A DNA stretch of 64,000 nucleotides from Microvirga splendida (GTDB lineage: Bacteria; Pseudomonadota; Alphaproteobacteria; Rhizobiales; Beijerinckiaceae). The stretch is from contig NZ_JAELXT010000015.1 of NCBI RefSeq assembly GCF_016427565.1, forward strand, positions 1 through 64,000, given 5' to 3'. The notes below the pieces were generated by a model that ran no database searches, had not been told where the DNA came from, and worked only from the letters and a program-made list of their open reading frames with translations. The position numbers and the translations under genes were made by a program. This document shows positions 34,308 through 44,662 of this stretch, in pieces (within the stretch, counting starts at the first letter, position 1; each line of letters opens with the position of its first letter).

Positions 34308-35663
34308 TTAAACGGGTCTTGGCGTTGGATCTTGGAAGCCCAGCAGGCCGCCGGGCCGGAAGATCAGGAACACGACGAGCGCTGCGTAAAGCGCCATGTC
34401 GCGAGCCTCGATGGGCAGATACGCCGACCACAGGGTCTCGAACAAGCCCACCGCGAAACCTCCTAACATCGCCCCCGGGATGGAGCCAATCCCGCCGATG
34501 ATGGCGGCGATCAGCGCCTTGAGCCCGTACTGGAAGCCGCCGGCGAACCCGAGGCCGCCATATTGGGCGACGATCAGCATGCCCGAGAGCCCCGCCATGG
34601 CGCCCGCGAGGCCTAAGGTCCGGGTGAGCAGGCGAGGGCCGTCGACTCCCATGAGCGCCGCCGCCTTGGGGTCATCCGCATAGGCCCGCCAGGCCCGTCC
34701 GAAGCCGGTGGCCTTCACGAGCCAGAGAAGGCTCAGGGCCGCGATCAGGCCGGTGCCGCTGGTGATGGCCGTGATCGGCGTCAGGCTCACGAGAAAATCC
34801 TGTGCACGGGCGAGCGGCCAGGCCTCCGACCAGATCGGCGGCAGCCACACGGTCACGGGGCTCTGCACGAGCCGCAGGTATTCCATCAGGAACAGGGAAA
34901 GCCCGACGGTCGCGATGAGGCTCGGCTGCGGGCTCTCGGCCCTGATCCGTCCGATGGTGAAGTGACCCCCGACCGCGCTGTGGATGGCGCCTGCGAAGAG
35001 CGCAGCCGCGAGACCTGCCGCGAGCCCGAGCACCGGCGCACTGGCGCCGGAGGCCAGCACCACCGCGGCCCCGGCAATGGTGGCCGCCGATCCCACGGCC
35101 GCGAGCTCGCCGAAGGCGAGGTTGATCCGCCCGCTCAGGCCGAACACCAGGGCAAAGGCCACCGACAGCAGCGCGTAGATGGCGGTGCGCGGCAGGCTCA
35201 CCAGGATCTGCTGCAGCCAGTAGGCGGCGGCCATCGGGATCTCGGTTACGTCCGCGTCGGGCCGGCTGCCGGGATCGCCGGCCACGCCCTCGGGCGTTTC
35301 GAGATAGTAGCGCTTGAGCATGTAGAGGCTGGCGCCGGAAAGCGGCCCTTCCTCGGTGCCGAGGCCCGTCAGCTCCGCCTTGTTGGGCGACAGCCCCGCC
35401 GCGGCGAACTGGCAGATGGCGAACCGCTCCAGCACCGGGCGGTCCGGACGCTGGGCGATGTAGTCGACCCGCAGGCTGCGCGCGACCGGCCCCTCCCGCA
35501 CCCGCTCGACGGTGATCACCGCGTCTGGGTTGAGCGCGGGCAGTGCCGACCGGCAGACCCGCGCCTGCTCAGCGTCGATGGAAAGGCCGCAGGCAGATAT
35601 GATACTCAGACCCCACAGGAGGATGGCAAGCCGCCACAACCTGACGAGTCCTGAGCCTAACAT
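34308..35663 (-). CDS. LivH-type branched-chain amino acid ABC permease with lipoprotein-like N-terminal domain
   Basis: A 451-residue protein. Residues about 148-445 are a LivH-family permease with eight or so membrane segments (AIYALLSVAFALVFGLSGRINLAFGEL in parts; ALIAAIIGGIGSIPGAMLGG; YAALVVFLIFRPGGLLGF). Residues 1-25 form a hydrophobic leader ending in a lipobox-like ISAC (C25), and 26-145 is a soluble, probably periplasmic region without a recognised domain. No livM, livG, livF or binding-protein gene lies nearby, so partners must be encoded elsewhere. The gene is 26 bases after hemB and 29 before ilvA on the same strand, suggesting hemB-livH-ilvA-RDD cotranscription. Confidence 0.88.
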   Translation of the reverse strand: MLGSGLVRLWRLAILLWGLSIISACGLSIDAEQARVCRSALPALNPDAVITVERVREGPVARSLRVDYIAQRPDRPVLERFAICQFAAAGLSPNKAELTGLGTEEGPLSGASLYMLKRYYLETPEGVAGDPGSRPDADVTEIPMAAAYWLQQILVSLPRTAIYALLSVAFALVFGLSGRINLAFGELAAVGSAATIAGAAVVLASGASAPVLGLAAGLAAALFAGAIHSAVGGHFTIGRIRAESPQPSLIATVGLSLFLMEYLRLVQSPVTVWLPPIWSEAWPLARAQDFLVSLTPITAITSGTGLIAALSLLWLVKATGFGRAWRAYADDPKAAALMGVDGPRLLTRTLGLAGAMAGLSGMLIVAQYGGLGFAGGFQYGLKALIAAIIGGIGSIPGAMLGGFAVGLFETLWSAYLPIEARDMALYAALVVFLIFRPGGLLGFQDPTPRPV

Positions 35664-35689
35664 GTGCGAGCCTGAATGATTGACGGCAA

Positions 35690-36778
<1,089 letters not shown>

Positions 36779-36918
36779 TTAGCACATTTAAATCCTTCTA
36801 AAAAAGGGTGCGAGGTCGCAGTTCCGCAGGATCCGTGGAAGATTGGCCTGAACCCAGCCATGGATTGACGGCCGGCCTCGGCCTTGTTCTAAGCCGCTTT
36901 GAAACGAAGGAGTGGTCC

Positions 36919-37971
36919 ATGGACGAGAGCGTCGAAGTCGTCTGCGAAAAGCAGGGGGAGGCCGGGCTCATCACGCTCAACCGTCCCAAGGCGCTCAATG
37001 CCCTCAACCTCGCCATGGTGTGCGAGATGCGCCGGGCGCTCGACGCCTGGGAGCGGGATCCCGCCGTGACGCGGGTCATGGTGCAGGGAGCTGGCGAGAA
37101 GGCCTTCTGCGCCGGCGGCGACATCCGGCAGCTCACCGAGGATCTGAAGGCCGGCAGGCGCGAGGAGGCGCTCGCCTTCTGGCGCGAGGAATACCAGCTC
37201 AACATCCGCATCAAGCGCTACCCCAAGCCCTACATCGCCCTCATCGAAGGCATCGTCATGGGCGGCGGGGTCGGCGTGTCCCTGCACGGCTCGCACCGGG
37301 TGGCCGGCGAGCGCTACCTCTTCGCCATGCCGGAGGTGGGCATCGGCTTCTTCCCCGATGTGGGCGCCACCTACGCCCTGCCGCGCCTGCCGGGCCAGAC
37401 CGGCATGTACCTCGCGCTCACGGGAGAGCGGGTGAAGCGAGCCGACGCCGTCATGCTGGGCCTCGCCACGCACGCCGTAGCCAGCGATGCCATTCCCGCT
37501 CTGCGCGAGGCGCTGATCGCCGGCGCGCCGGTGGACGAGGCCCTTAGCCAAGCCGCCGCCGATCCCGGCCCCGCGCCCCTGGAAGCCCACCGGGCGGTGA
37601 TCGATTCCTGCTTCTCGGCCGACAGCGTCGCCGCGATCCTGCAGCGCCTCGACGAGGCCGCCGCCAAGGGCTCGGACTTCGCGGCCAAGACCGCCGCGGG
37701 CATGCGCACCAAGTCGCCGATCAGCATGAACCTCGCCTTCGAGCAGGTGCGCCGGGGCGCGTCCCTCGATTTCGAGGAGGCCATGAAGGTCGAGTTCCGC
37801 ATCGTCTCCCGCATCGGGGACGGGCACGACTTCTACGAGGGCGTCAGGGCGGTCATTATCGACAAGGACAACCAGCCCCGCTGGCAGCCGGACTCCATCG
37901 ATCAGGTGGACGGGGCGGCCATCGAGCATCACTTCGCGAGCCTCGGGCCGCACGAGCTGGAGATCGCCTGA
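36919..37971 (+). CDS. 3-hydroxyisobutyryl-CoA hydrolase-like enoyl-CoA hydratase family protein
   Basis: A 350-residue crotonase-fold enzyme with the features of 3-hydroxyisobutyryl-CoA hydrolase of valine degradation. The first oxyanion-hole motif is KAFCAGGDIRQL. The hydrolase signature FAMPEVGIGFFPDVGATYALPRL (in parts) is present, and it is longer than simple hydratases, with a C-terminal MKVEFRIVSRI ... DFYEGVRAVIIDKDNQPRW. The ATG at 36919 has AGGAG six bases upstream; an in-frame start at 36808 is rejected. The last base of its stop is the first base of the next ATG (TGATG). Confidence 0.93.
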   Translation: MDESVEVVCEKQGEAGLITLNRPKALNALNLAMVCEMRRALDAWERDPAVTRVMVQGAGEKAFCAGGDIRQLTEDLKAGRREEALAFWREEYQLNIRIKRYPKPYIALIEGIVMGGGVGVSLHGSHRVAGERYLFAMPEVGIGFFPDVGATYALPRLPGQTGMYLALTGERVKRADAVMLGLATHAVASDAIPALREALIAGAPVDEALSQAAADPGPAPLEAHRAVIDSCFSADSVAAILQRLDEAAAKGSDFAAKTAAGMRTKSPISMNLAFEQVRRGASLDFEEAMKVEFRIVSRIGDGHDFYEGVRAVIIDKDNQPRWQPDSIDQVDGAAIEHHFASLGPHELEIA

Positions 37972-38429
37972 TGCCCCACAGAGGCAGCCAGTCCTCCGGC
38001 CACGCGGCGCGGGAGTACCTTTCGGACCGGATCGAGGAGCGTCCGGCGCCCCAGGGCTTCATGCGCTGGAGCTTCGTGCTCACCTGCTTCATGCGCATCC
38101 TGGCGATTCTCTGGATCATGAAGGGCCTGAGCGCCTGGGCGGTGATCCTCGGCATCTGGACGCCCATCGGCCATTTCGAGGCCCGGTCCACGGGGTATCA
38201 GGCCACCATCATCTATTTCGCCCTGATCGACCTGATCGCCGCCGTGGGCCTGTGGATGGCGAGCACCTGGGGGGGAATCATGTGGCTTCTCGCCATCATG
38301 AGCCACCTGATCCTGGCAGGTTTCTTCCCGGGAATCGTTTCGGGCGGCGTCACGACGGTGGCGTTCTTCCTCACCCTCATGGCCGTCTACCTGGCCGTCT
38401 CCTGGCTGGCGGCCCGAGAGGCGCACTGA
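37971..38429 (+). CDS. DUF6163-type small integral membrane protein
   Basis: A 152-residue protein with about four membrane segments (SFVLTCFMRILAILWIMKGL, IIYFALIDLIAAVGLWMAS, GIMWLLAIMSHLILAGFF, TTVAFFLTLMAVYLAVSWLA). I recall it as the uncharacterised DUF6163 family found near hemB in Rhizobiales. Its ATG overlaps the stop of the hydrolase gene by one base, so it is translationally coupled to that gene. No motif suggests an activity. Confidence 0.82.
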   Translation: MPHRGSQSSGHAAREYLSDRIEERPAPQGFMRWSFVLTCFMRILAILWIMKGLSAWAVILGIWTPIGHFEARSTGYQATIIYFALIDLIAAVGLWMASTWGGIMWLLAIMSHLILAGFFPGIVSGGVTTVAFFLTLMAVYLAVSWLAAREAH

Positions 38430-38688
38430 ACCGGCTTCTACGGCCAAGCTCCTCACGCAGAAGTGTATCCTCAAGACAACAGTCGAAGGTTACATCGTGC
38501 TCGGGAGCGGTTCCGGGGTGCGAGGGGCGGCCCATTGGCCGCTTTGCCATAAAACGGCCCCGATGTTCCTCGTTTTCGATACCGTTCCTTAATCCAATCC
38601 CGGCACTTATCGCCAGGAGAGGATGGGAGCCGGGCATCCGCCCGCCGCTCCTGCCGTGACCACTTCTAACCGGGAAGAGCCTGCGCTC
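38430..38688. other. Intergenic region upstream of the L,D-transpeptidase gene
   Basis: 259 bases with no supported gene. It includes the palindromic stretch GGCGGCCCATTGGCCGC at 38526-38542, which may end the upstream transcript, and an AT-richer part near 38548-38600 that could hold the promoter. Confidence 0.5.
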
Positions 38689-39960
38689 ATGTTGTCTCGC
38701 CGTACCCTACTGACTGGATCGCTCGCCCTGATCTTCACGCCGGCCACCGGTGCCATGGCGCAGCAGTTCGCCCAGAACCAGGCCGAGTGGTCGCAGAATT
38801 ACGAGGCGGTCTCCCGCTCCCGCGTGCAGCGGACCTCGACCCCGATGCTCTCGGCCGAGTCGCTCGCCGCCACCGAGCAGATGATCGAGTACTACCGCAA
38901 CATCGCGGCCCGCGGCGGCTGGCAGCCCGTGCAGGGCGTCCAGGGCCTGCGCGTCGGCTCCAAGAGCCCGGCCGTCATGGCCCTGCGCCAGCGCCTCATC
39001 ACCTCCGGCGATCTCGATCCGGCCGCCGGCGAATCGCCGATCTACGATTCCTACGTCGAGGCGGCCGTGCGTCGCTTCCAGGCCCGCCACGGCATCAGCT
39101 CGACGGGCACCATGACCGGCCCGACCGTGGTCGCCATGAACGTGCCGGTCGACCTGCGCATCCGCCAGCTCGAGATCAACGTCGCCCGCCTGCGCAGCCT
39201 CGTGGGCTCCGGGCTTCCCGCCCGGTACGCGGTCGCCAACATCCCCGCCGCTCTCGTCGAGGCGGTGGAGGGCGGTGTCGTCCACACCCGCCATGCGGCC
39301 GGCGTCGGCAAGATCGACCGCCAGTCGCCCCTGCTGAACTCGAAGGTGGTCGAGGTCAACTTCAACCCGTTCTGGACGGCTCCCGCCTCCGTGGTGAAGA
39401 AGGACCTCATCCCGAAGATGCAGAAGGAGCCGAACTACCTGACCGAGAACAAGATCCGCATCTTCAATGCGGCCGGCCAGGAGGTTCCCTCGAGCCAGAT
39501 CAACTGGTTCTCGGACGAGGCGACCCGCTACCGCTTCCGCCAGGATCCGGGCGGCGACCTGAACTCCATGGGGTTCGTGCGCATCAACATCCCGAACCAG
39601 CATGGCGTGTACATGCACGACACGCCCTCCAAGGGCATCTTCGGCGACGACTTCCGCTTCGTCTCCTCGGGCTGCATCCGCATCCAGAACGTGCGCGACT
39701 ACATCGAGTGGCTCCTGAAGGACACCCCCGGCTGGACCCGCGAGCAGATCGACGCCACCTTCCGGTCCGGCGAGCGCATCGACGCCCGCCTGGCGCAGCC
39801 GGTTCCGATCCACTGGATCTACGTCACCGCCTGGGCGACCCCGGACGGCCTCGTGCAGTTCCGCGACGACATCTACAACAAGGACGGCCTCGGCACCGCC
39901 ATCCCGGTCGCGAGCCGGGTGCCCACCGAGCCGGACCAGGAGATGTTCCTGCAGAACTGA
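38689..39960 (+). CDS. L,D-transpeptidase (YcbB/LdtD-like) with Tat-type signal
   Basis: A 423-residue periplasmic enzyme that forms 3-3 peptidoglycan cross-links. The signal peptide has a twin-arginine pattern (MLSRRTLLTGSLAL) and ends near GAMAQQ. A peptidoglycan-binding domain at about 105-160 (SPAVMALRQRLITSGD; VRRFQARHGISSTG) precedes the YkuD catalytic domain at about 195-350 with GVYMHDTP and the active-site SSGCIRIQNV. The start at 38689 is chosen for the signal peptide. The gene is preceded by about 260 bases with no recognised gene and followed by repeat-rich sequence. Confidence 0.93.
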   Translation: MLSRRTLLTGSLALIFTPATGAMAQQFAQNQAEWSQNYEAVSRSRVQRTSTPMLSAESLAATEQMIEYYRNIAARGGWQPVQGVQGLRVGSKSPAVMALRQRLITSGDLDPAAGESPIYDSYVEAAVRRFQARHGISSTGTMTGPTVVAMNVPVDLRIRQLEINVARLRSLVGSGLPARYAVANIPAALVEAVEGGVVHTRHAAGVGKIDRQSPLLNSKVVEVNFNPFWTAPASVVKKDLIPKMQKEPNYLTENKIRIFNAAGQEVPSSQINWFSDEATRYRFRQDPGGDLNSMGFVRINIPNQHGVYMHDTPSKGIFGDDFRFVSSGCIRIQNVRDYIEWLLKDTPGWTREQIDATFRSGERIDARLAQPVPIHWIYVTAWATPDGLVQFRDDIYNKDGLGTAIPVASRVPTEPDQEMFLQN

Positions 39961-39984
39961 CCTGCGGAGCTCACCTCTATCGCT

Positions 39985-40025
39985 ACGTCATCACCGGCCT
40001 TGTGCCGGTGATTTCGTTTGGAGAG
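39985..40025. repeat. Palindromic repeat, family E copy 2
   Basis: ACGTCATCACCGGCC then TTGTGCCGGTGATTTCGTTTGGAGAG. It differs from the 18075 copy at only a few positions and lies 24 bases after the L,D-transpeptidase stop. Confidence 0.82.
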
Positions 40026-40035
40026 GCGCGGGTCT

Positions 40036-40283
40036 CCCTCTCCCGTGTGGGAGAGGGTTGGGGTGAGGGAAGGCCCGTGCCGAATAAAGTGCCGCGTGTA
40101 ACGTGCTGCATCGGAGACGACGGCACTTTGCTGGTGAAGCCGCATGCCCTCACCCCTGCCCCTCTCCCGCCCGGGAGAGGGGAGGCTGTAGCGGCGTTGC
40201 ATTGCCTCTGGGAAGCGCCTCGCTCTGACTGTTCGACCCCCACCCGAACGCTGCCGCGGCCACCCTCCCCGCAAGGGGGAGGG
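40036..40283. repeat. Cluster of CCCTC-type hairpin repeats (family F)
   Basis: Three hairpins with related arms: CCCTCTCCCGTGTGGGAGAGGG (quoted in parts: CCCTCTCCC and GGGAGAGGG) at 40036, CCCCTCTCCCG/CGGGAGAGGGG at 40159, and CCCTCCCC/GGGGGAGGG at 40263. Words such as GGTTGGGGTGAGGG beside the first are seen in many alphaproteobacterial intergenic repeats. Confidence 0.78.
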
Positions 40284-40393
40284 ATGCCTATGTAAAGCCC
40301 GGGTTGGCGCGGCGAAGCCAGCCATGATAAAGCCCAGGGCAACCAGGATCGAGCGGCCCGTCCGGCCGGGCTCACACCAAGGCGAGGGTATCC

Positions 40394-41698
40394 ATGAGCG
40401 CGAGTGAAGCGGCACACAGCCATCTCTCCAACAGCTTCTTTTCGGCGAGCCTCGCCGACAGCGATCCCGAGATCGCCCGCGCCATCGGGCTGGAGCTCGG
40501 CCGCCAGCGCGACGAGATCGAGCTGATCGCCTCCGAGAACATCGTGTCCCGCGCCGTCCTGGAGGCGCAAGGGTCGGTGATGACCAACAAGTATGCGGAA
40601 GGCTATCCGGGCCGCCGCTACTATGGCGGCTGCCAGTTCGTCGACATCGCCGAGGAGCTCGCCATCGAGCGCGCCAAGCGCCTGTTCGACTGCAAGTTCG
40701 CCAACGTCCAGCCGAATTCCGGCTCGCAGGCCAACCAAGCCGTGTTCATGGCCCTCATGAAGCCGGGCGACACCTTCATGGGCCTGGACCTCGCCTGCGG
40801 CGGCCACCTGACCCACGGCTCGCCGGTGAACATGTCCGGCAAGTGGTTCAACGTGGTGAGCTACAAGGTGCGCGAAAGCGACCAGATCATCGACATGGAC
40901 GAGGTCGCCCAGCTTGCCCGCGAGCACAAGCCGAAGGTGATCGTCGCCGGCGGCTCGGCCTATTCCCGCTTCTGGGACTTCGCCCGCTTCCGCGAGATCG
41001 CTGACGAGGTCGGCGCCTTCTTCATGGTGGACATCGCGCATTTCGCCGGCCTCGTGGCCGGCGGCGCCCATCCGTCTCCGTTCCCGCATGCCCATGTGGT
41101 CACCACGACGACCCACAAGACCCTGCGCGGCCCGCGCGGTGGCATGATCCTCACCAATGAGGAAGACCTCGCGAAGAAGATCAACTCGGCGATCTTCCCC
41201 GGCCTCCAGGGCGGTCCGCTCATGCACGTGATCGCCGCAAAGGCGGTCGCTTTCGGCGAGGCGCTGCGCCCCGAGTTCAAGCTCTATGCCCGCTCCGTAG
41301 TCGAGAACGCCAAGGTGCTGGCCGATACCATGCTGGCAGGCGGCTATGCCATCGTGGCCGGCGGTACGGACAATCACCTGATGCTGGTGGATCTTCGCCC
41401 GAAGAAGCTCACCGGCAAGGCGGCGGAAGCAGCCATGGGCCGTGCCCACATCACCTGCAACAAGAACGGCGTGCCGTTCGATCCCGAGAAGCCGATGGTG
41501 ACCTCGGGCGTCCGGCTCGGCACCCCCGCCGCCACCTCCCGCGGCTTCGGCGTCGCCGAGTTCAAGAAGGTCGGCGAGCTGATCGTCGAGACCTTGGACG
41601 GCCTGGCGAAGAACGGCGACGAGGCCAATGCCTCCGTCGAGGAATCGGTGAAGGCTCGCGTTCACGAGCTGACCCGTCGCTTCCCGATCTACGCCTGA
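40394..41698 (+). CDS. glyA: Serine hydroxymethyltransferase
   Basis: A PLP enzyme interconverting serine and glycine while charging tetrahydrofolate with a one-carbon unit. 434 residues. The PLP lysine is K242 in [49 protein letters not shown] and [12 protein letters not shown] are classic. GCGAGG lies seven bases before the ATG. nrdR follows 15 bases after the stop, the conserved glyA-nrdR pair. Confidence 0.98.
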   Translation: MSASEAAHSHLSNSFFSASLADSDPEIARAIGLELGRQRDEIELIASENIVSRAVLEAQGSVMTNKYAEGYPGRRYYGGCQFVDIAEELAIERAKRLFDCKFANVQPNSGSQANQAVFMALMKPGDTFMGLDLACGGHLTHGSPVNMSGKWFNVVSYKVRESDQIIDMDEVAQLAREHKPKVIVAGGSAYSRFWDFARFREIADEVGAFFMVDIAHFAGLVAGGAHPSPFPHAHVVTTTTHKTLRGPRGGMILTNEEDLAKKINSAIFPGLQGGPLMHVIAAKAVAFGEALRPEFKLYARSVVENAKVLADTMLAGGYAIVAGGTDNHLMLVDLRPKKLTGKAAEAAMGRAHITCNKNGVPFDPEKPMVTSGVRLGTPAATSRGFGVAEFKKVGELIVETLDGLAKNGDEANASVEESVKARVHELTRRFPIYA

Positions 41699-41713
41699 GG
41701 GTAAAGCTGATCC

Positions 41714-42223
41714 ATGCGTTGCCCTTATTGCGGGGGCCTGGACACCCAGGTGAAGGATTCCCGCCCCACGGACGATTCCTCGTCCATTCGCCGCCGCCGC
41801 ATCTGCCCGGATTGCGGCGGTCGGTTTACGACCTTCGAGCGCGTGCAGCTGCGCGAGCTCACGGTGGTGAAGCGCTCCGGCCGGCGCGTGCCCTTCGACC
41901 GGGACAAGCTCCAGCAATCGGTGGACGTGGCCCTGCGCAAGCGGCCGGTGGAGCCGGAGCGCGTCGAGCGCATGATCAACGGCATCGTGCGCCAGCTCGA
42001 GAGCATGAGCGACGGCGAGGTGTCGAGCGAGCAGGTGGGCGAACTCGTCATGGAGGGGCTGAAGGGCCTCGACGACGTGGCCTATGTGCGCTTCGCGTCG
42101 GTTTACAAGAACTTTCGGGAGGCCAGGGACTTCGAGGAGATTCTCGGCAAGCTGGCTGAGGGCGAGACCGAGGAGGACCTGCCGCCTCCGCCGAAGAAAA
42201 AGCGCGCCGCGAGCGAGCCATGA
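41714..42223 (+). CDS. nrdR: Transcriptional repressor NrdR
   Basis: NrdR senses nucleotides and represses ribonucleotide reductase genes. 169 residues. The zinc ribbon uses C3, C6, C31 and C34 ([20 protein letters not shown]). The ATP-cone domain spans about residues 49-139 ([20 protein letters not shown]). The tail is Pro/Lys-rich. Its stop overlaps the ribD ATG by four bases. It lies between glyA and the riboflavin genes as in other alphaproteobacteria. Confidence 0.98.
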   Translation: MRCPYCGGLDTQVKDSRPTDDSSSIRRRRICPDCGGRFTTFERVQLRELTVVKRSGRRVPFDRDKLQQSVDVALRKRPVEPERVERMINGIVRQLESMSDGEVSSEQVGELVMEGLKGLDDVAYVRFASVYKNFREARDFEEILGKLAEGETEEDLPPPPKKKRAASEP

Positions 42224-43368
42224 CCAACCCCGGCGCCAGCGGGCTGCCGCCTGACCGGAGCGCCTACGACGAGCGCTTCATGCGCTTCGCGATTGCGCTC
42301 GGAAGTCGCCATCTCGGCCTGACCTGGCCCAACCCGTCCGTGGGAGCCGTGCTGGTCGATGAGAGCGGCGAGGTGCCCGTGATCGTCGCGCAAGGCATCA
42401 CCCAGGCGGGCGGTCGGCCTCACGCGGAACGCATGGTCCTGGAGGCAGCAGGGGAGCGCGCGCGCGGAGCGACGCTCTACGTCACCCTCGAGCCCTGCGC
42501 CAGCCGCAGCAGCCGGGACCACGGCCCCTCCTGCACCGATCTCATCGTGGCGGCCGGCATCGGCCGGCTGGTGGCGAGCGTCGTCGATCCAAGTCCGCAC
42601 GCCGCCGGCCAGGGGCCGGAGCGCTTCGGCCAAGCGGGCATCCCGATGAGCGTCGGCTGCCTTGCCGAGGAGGGGGCTAGGCTTCATCGGGGCCACGTCA
42701 CGCGCGTCACGAAGGGGCGTCCCGCCATGACCGTTAAGCTCGCCCGCAGCACCGAAGGCTTGGCCGGATCGCGCCAGGGTCCGCGCCTGATTCTCACGGG
42801 AGAAGCCGCCCAGGCCAGGGTCCACCTGATGCGCGCCCACGCGGATGCCATCATGGTCGGTGTCGGGACCGTGCTGGCGGACGACCCGCTGCTGAACGTG
42901 CGCCTGAGCGGCCTGGAGGGCCGTTCGCCGGTCCGCATCGTCGTCGATTCGCATTTGAGGATTCCGGCAACGTCCCGGGTCGTCACCGGGGCGGGCGAAA
43001 TTCCGACCTGGATTCTGACCACGGTGGAAGCACCCGTCGCGGCCGAGAGGGCGCTCACGGCGCAGGGTGTCGAGGTTCTGCGGGTGTCCGCCGATGAGGC
43101 CGGCCGCGTCTGCCTGCCCGAGGCCCTGGGGCTTCTCGGCACGCGCGGGCTGACGCAGGTGTTCTGCGAAGGCGGCCCCGACCTCGCGGACGCGCTGGCC
43201 GGAGCCGATCTCATCGACGATCTCGTCCTGATCACCGGCCGCTCCGCGCGCGGCCAGGGCGACGTTCCGGCGCTTGGCCTGCGGCTGCAGGACCGCATGG
43301 ACCATCTCGCATTACGGGCCGAGGAGCAGATCGGCCCCGATCTTTTCATGTTCTGGGAGAGACCCTGA
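42220..43368 (+). CDS. ribD: Bifunctional riboflavin deaminase/reductase
   Basis: RibD performs the second and third steps of riboflavin synthesis: deamination then side-chain reduction of the pyrimidine. 382 residues. The N-terminal deaminase zinc site uses the histidine/glutamate in [14 protein letters not shown] and cysteines in [16 protein letters not shown]. The C-terminal reductase ([36 protein letters not shown] in parts, [13 protein letters not shown]) follows from about residue 165. It overlaps nrdR by four bases and ribE by one, so the cluster is translationally coupled. Confidence 0.96.
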   Translation: MTNPGASGLPPDRSAYDERFMRFAIALGSRHLGLTWPNPSVGAVLVDESGEVPVIVAQGITQAGGRPHAERMVLEAAGERARGATLYVTLEPCASRSSRDHGPSCTDLIVAAGIGRLVASVVDPSPHAAGQGPERFGQAGIPMSVGCLAEEGARLHRGHVTRVTKGRPAMTVKLARSTEGLAGSRQGPRLILTGEAAQARVHLMRAHADAIMVGVGTVLADDPLLNVRLSGLEGRSPVRIVVDSHLRIPATSRVVTGAGEIPTWILTTVEAPVAAERALTAQGVEVLRVSADEAGRVCLPEALGLLGTRGLTQVFCEGGPDLADALAGADLIDDLVLITGRSARGQGDVPALGLRLQDRMDHLALRAEEQIGPDLFMFWERP

Positions 43369-44003
43369 TGTTTACGGGTATCGTCACCGATGTCGGTGAA
43401 GTGGCGGCGGTGGAAGGGTCTCAAGGCACCCTCAAGCGCCTGCGCATCCACTCGTCCTATGACCCCGCCACCATCGTGCTCGGGGCCTCCATCGCCTGCG
43501 GCGGGCCGTGCCTGACGGTGGTGGCCTTCGGCGAGCGGGAGGGCGGCTGCTGGTTCGATGTGGATGCCGCGGCCGAGACCCTGGAGCGCACAACGGTCGG
43601 CGAGTGGCAGGCAGGCACCAGGGTCAACCTGGAGCGCTCCCTGAAGATCGGCGACGAGCTCGGCGGCCACATCGTGACCGGGCACGTGGACGGGGTCGCC
43701 GCCATCGTGGCCAAGGAGGCGATCACGGCGGGCGACGACCCCTGGGGACCGACCGCCCGCTTCACCTTGAAGGTGCCGCCGGCGCTTGCGCCTTTCATCG
43801 CCGAGAAGGGCTCGGTCTGCCTCGACGGCACGTCGCTTACCGTGAACACGGTCAACGACGACATGTTCTCCGTGCTCATCATCCCGCACACGCTCGCCGT
43901 CACAACCTGGGGCGACCGGCAGGTGGGCGACAGGCTCAACCTGGAGGTGGATCTCATGGCCCGCTACGCGGCACGGCTTGCGGACGCGCGCCGGGCGGGG
44001 TAG
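43368..44003 (+). CDS. ribE: Riboflavin synthase, alpha subunit
   Basis: It converts two molecules of 6,7-dimethyl-8-ribityllumazine to riboflavin. 211 residues with two repeated lumazine-binding barrels: [12 protein letters not shown] ... IACGGPCLTVVAF and GGHIVTGHVDGVA ... VCLDGTSLTVNTVND. In some naming schemes this gene is ribC. The ATG shares a base with the ribD stop. A family D palindrome separates it from ribH. Confidence 0.96.
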   Translation: MFTGIVTDVGEVAAVEGSQGTLKRLRIHSSYDPATIVLGASIACGGPCLTVVAFGEREGGCWFDVDAAAETLERTTVGEWQAGTRVNLERSLKIGDELGGHIVTGHVDGVAAIVAKEAITAGDDPWGPTARFTLKVPPALAPFIAEKGSVCLDGTSLTVNTVNDDMFSVLIIPHTLAVTTWGDRQVGDRLNLEVDLMARYAARLADARRAG

Positions 44004-44028
44004 GGACTTTCAACTTTCCTCCACATAG

Positions 44029-44136
44029 CCCTCATCCTGAGGAGGCCGTCAGGCCGTCTCGAAGGACGGGGGCGTCTCCAGTGCACTCTGGACCCTCCTT
44101 CGAGACGCCGCCTTCAGCGGCTCCTCAGGATGAGGG
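44029..44136. repeat. Palindromic repeat, family D copy 2, inside the rib cluster
   Basis: CCTCATCCTGAGGAGGC and GGCTCCTCAGGATGAGGG invert around GTCTCGAAGGA / TCCTTCGAGACG and a central CTCCAGTGCACTCTGGA. It fills most of the 166 bases between ribE and ribH, which otherwise look like one operon. Confidence 0.9.
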
Positions 44137-44169
44137 CAGAGCCATTATTGGACTCAGAACGGTTCTCGC

Positions 44170-44658
44170 ATGGTCGCCCATTCCGCCAAGCCGCAAGGCT
44201 CCCGTCCGCCGGTTCCCGGTGCCCGCATCCTCGTGGTCGAGGCCCGCTTCTACGACGACATCGCCAATGAGCTGCTGCGCGGCGCTCAAGGAGCCGTCGA
44301 AGCCGCCCAGGCCAGTATGGACGTGCTGACCCTGGACGGAGCCCTGGAGATCCCGGCCACCATCGCCATCGCGCTCGATGCCGCCGAGAAGGCGGGAAAG
44401 CCCTACGATGCGGTCGTGGCCCTGGGCTGCGTGATCCGCGGAGAGACCGGGCACTATGACATTGTTGCCGGCGAGAGCGCCCGCGCCCTCATGGATCTGT
44501 CCGTCGAGCGCCGCATCCCGCTCTCCAACGGCATCCTGACCGTCGAAAATGACCAGCAGGCCTGGACCCGTGCGAGCGTGAATGAATTGAACAAGGGTGG
44601 GGGCGCGGTGGAAGCGGCTCTCGCCGTCCTGCGCATCAAACAGAAACTGGAGGCCTGA
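44170..44658 (+). CDS. ribH: 6,7-dimethyl-8-ribityllumazine synthase
   Basis: RibH makes the lumazine substrate of riboflavin synthase from the pyrimidine and 3,4-dihydroxy-2-butanone 4-phosphate, usually as a pentamer or 60-mer shell. 162 residues. [42 protein letters not shown] (in parts) and [17 protein letters not shown] are family signatures; the catalytic histidine is in GETGHYD. It precedes nusB by four bases. Confidence 0.97.
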   Translation: MVAHSAKPQGSRPPVPGARILVVEARFYDDIANELLRGAQGAVEAAQASMDVLTLDGALEIPATIAIALDAAEKAGKPYDAVVALGCVIRGETGHYDIVAGESARALMDLSVERRIPLSNGILTVENDQQAWTRASVNELNKGGGAVEAALAVLRIKQKLEA

Positions 44659-44662
44659 CATC

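Larger units (their letters stand above)
39961..40393. other. Repeat-rich gap between the L,D-transpeptidase and glyA
   Basis: 433 bases without a gene. It contains a family E hairpin (39985-40025) and three different C/G-tract hairpins (40036-40057, 40159-40182 and 40263-40283). The last 110 bases before glyA contain no repeat I recognise and should hold the glyA promoter and leader. I do not see the paired aptamer of a glycine riboswitch. Confidence 0.7.

Noticed and set aside
34279..34431. Longer threonine ammonia-lyase start at 34431
   Set aside because: The extension overlaps the end of the LivH gene and is not family-like; GTG 34278 has a perfect GGAGG site.
40321..40393. Glycine riboswitch before glyA
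   Set aside because: I looked for the paired aptamer elements and did not see them; most of the leader is GC-rich spacer.
39983..41917. A 644-codon minus-strand frame opposite glyA running into repeats
   Set aside because: Antisense to glyA; its end is translated palindromic repeat.
44004..44169. FMN riboswitch in the rib cluster
   Set aside because: The ribE-ribH gap is a family D palindrome also found at parC/bpt, not an RFN element.
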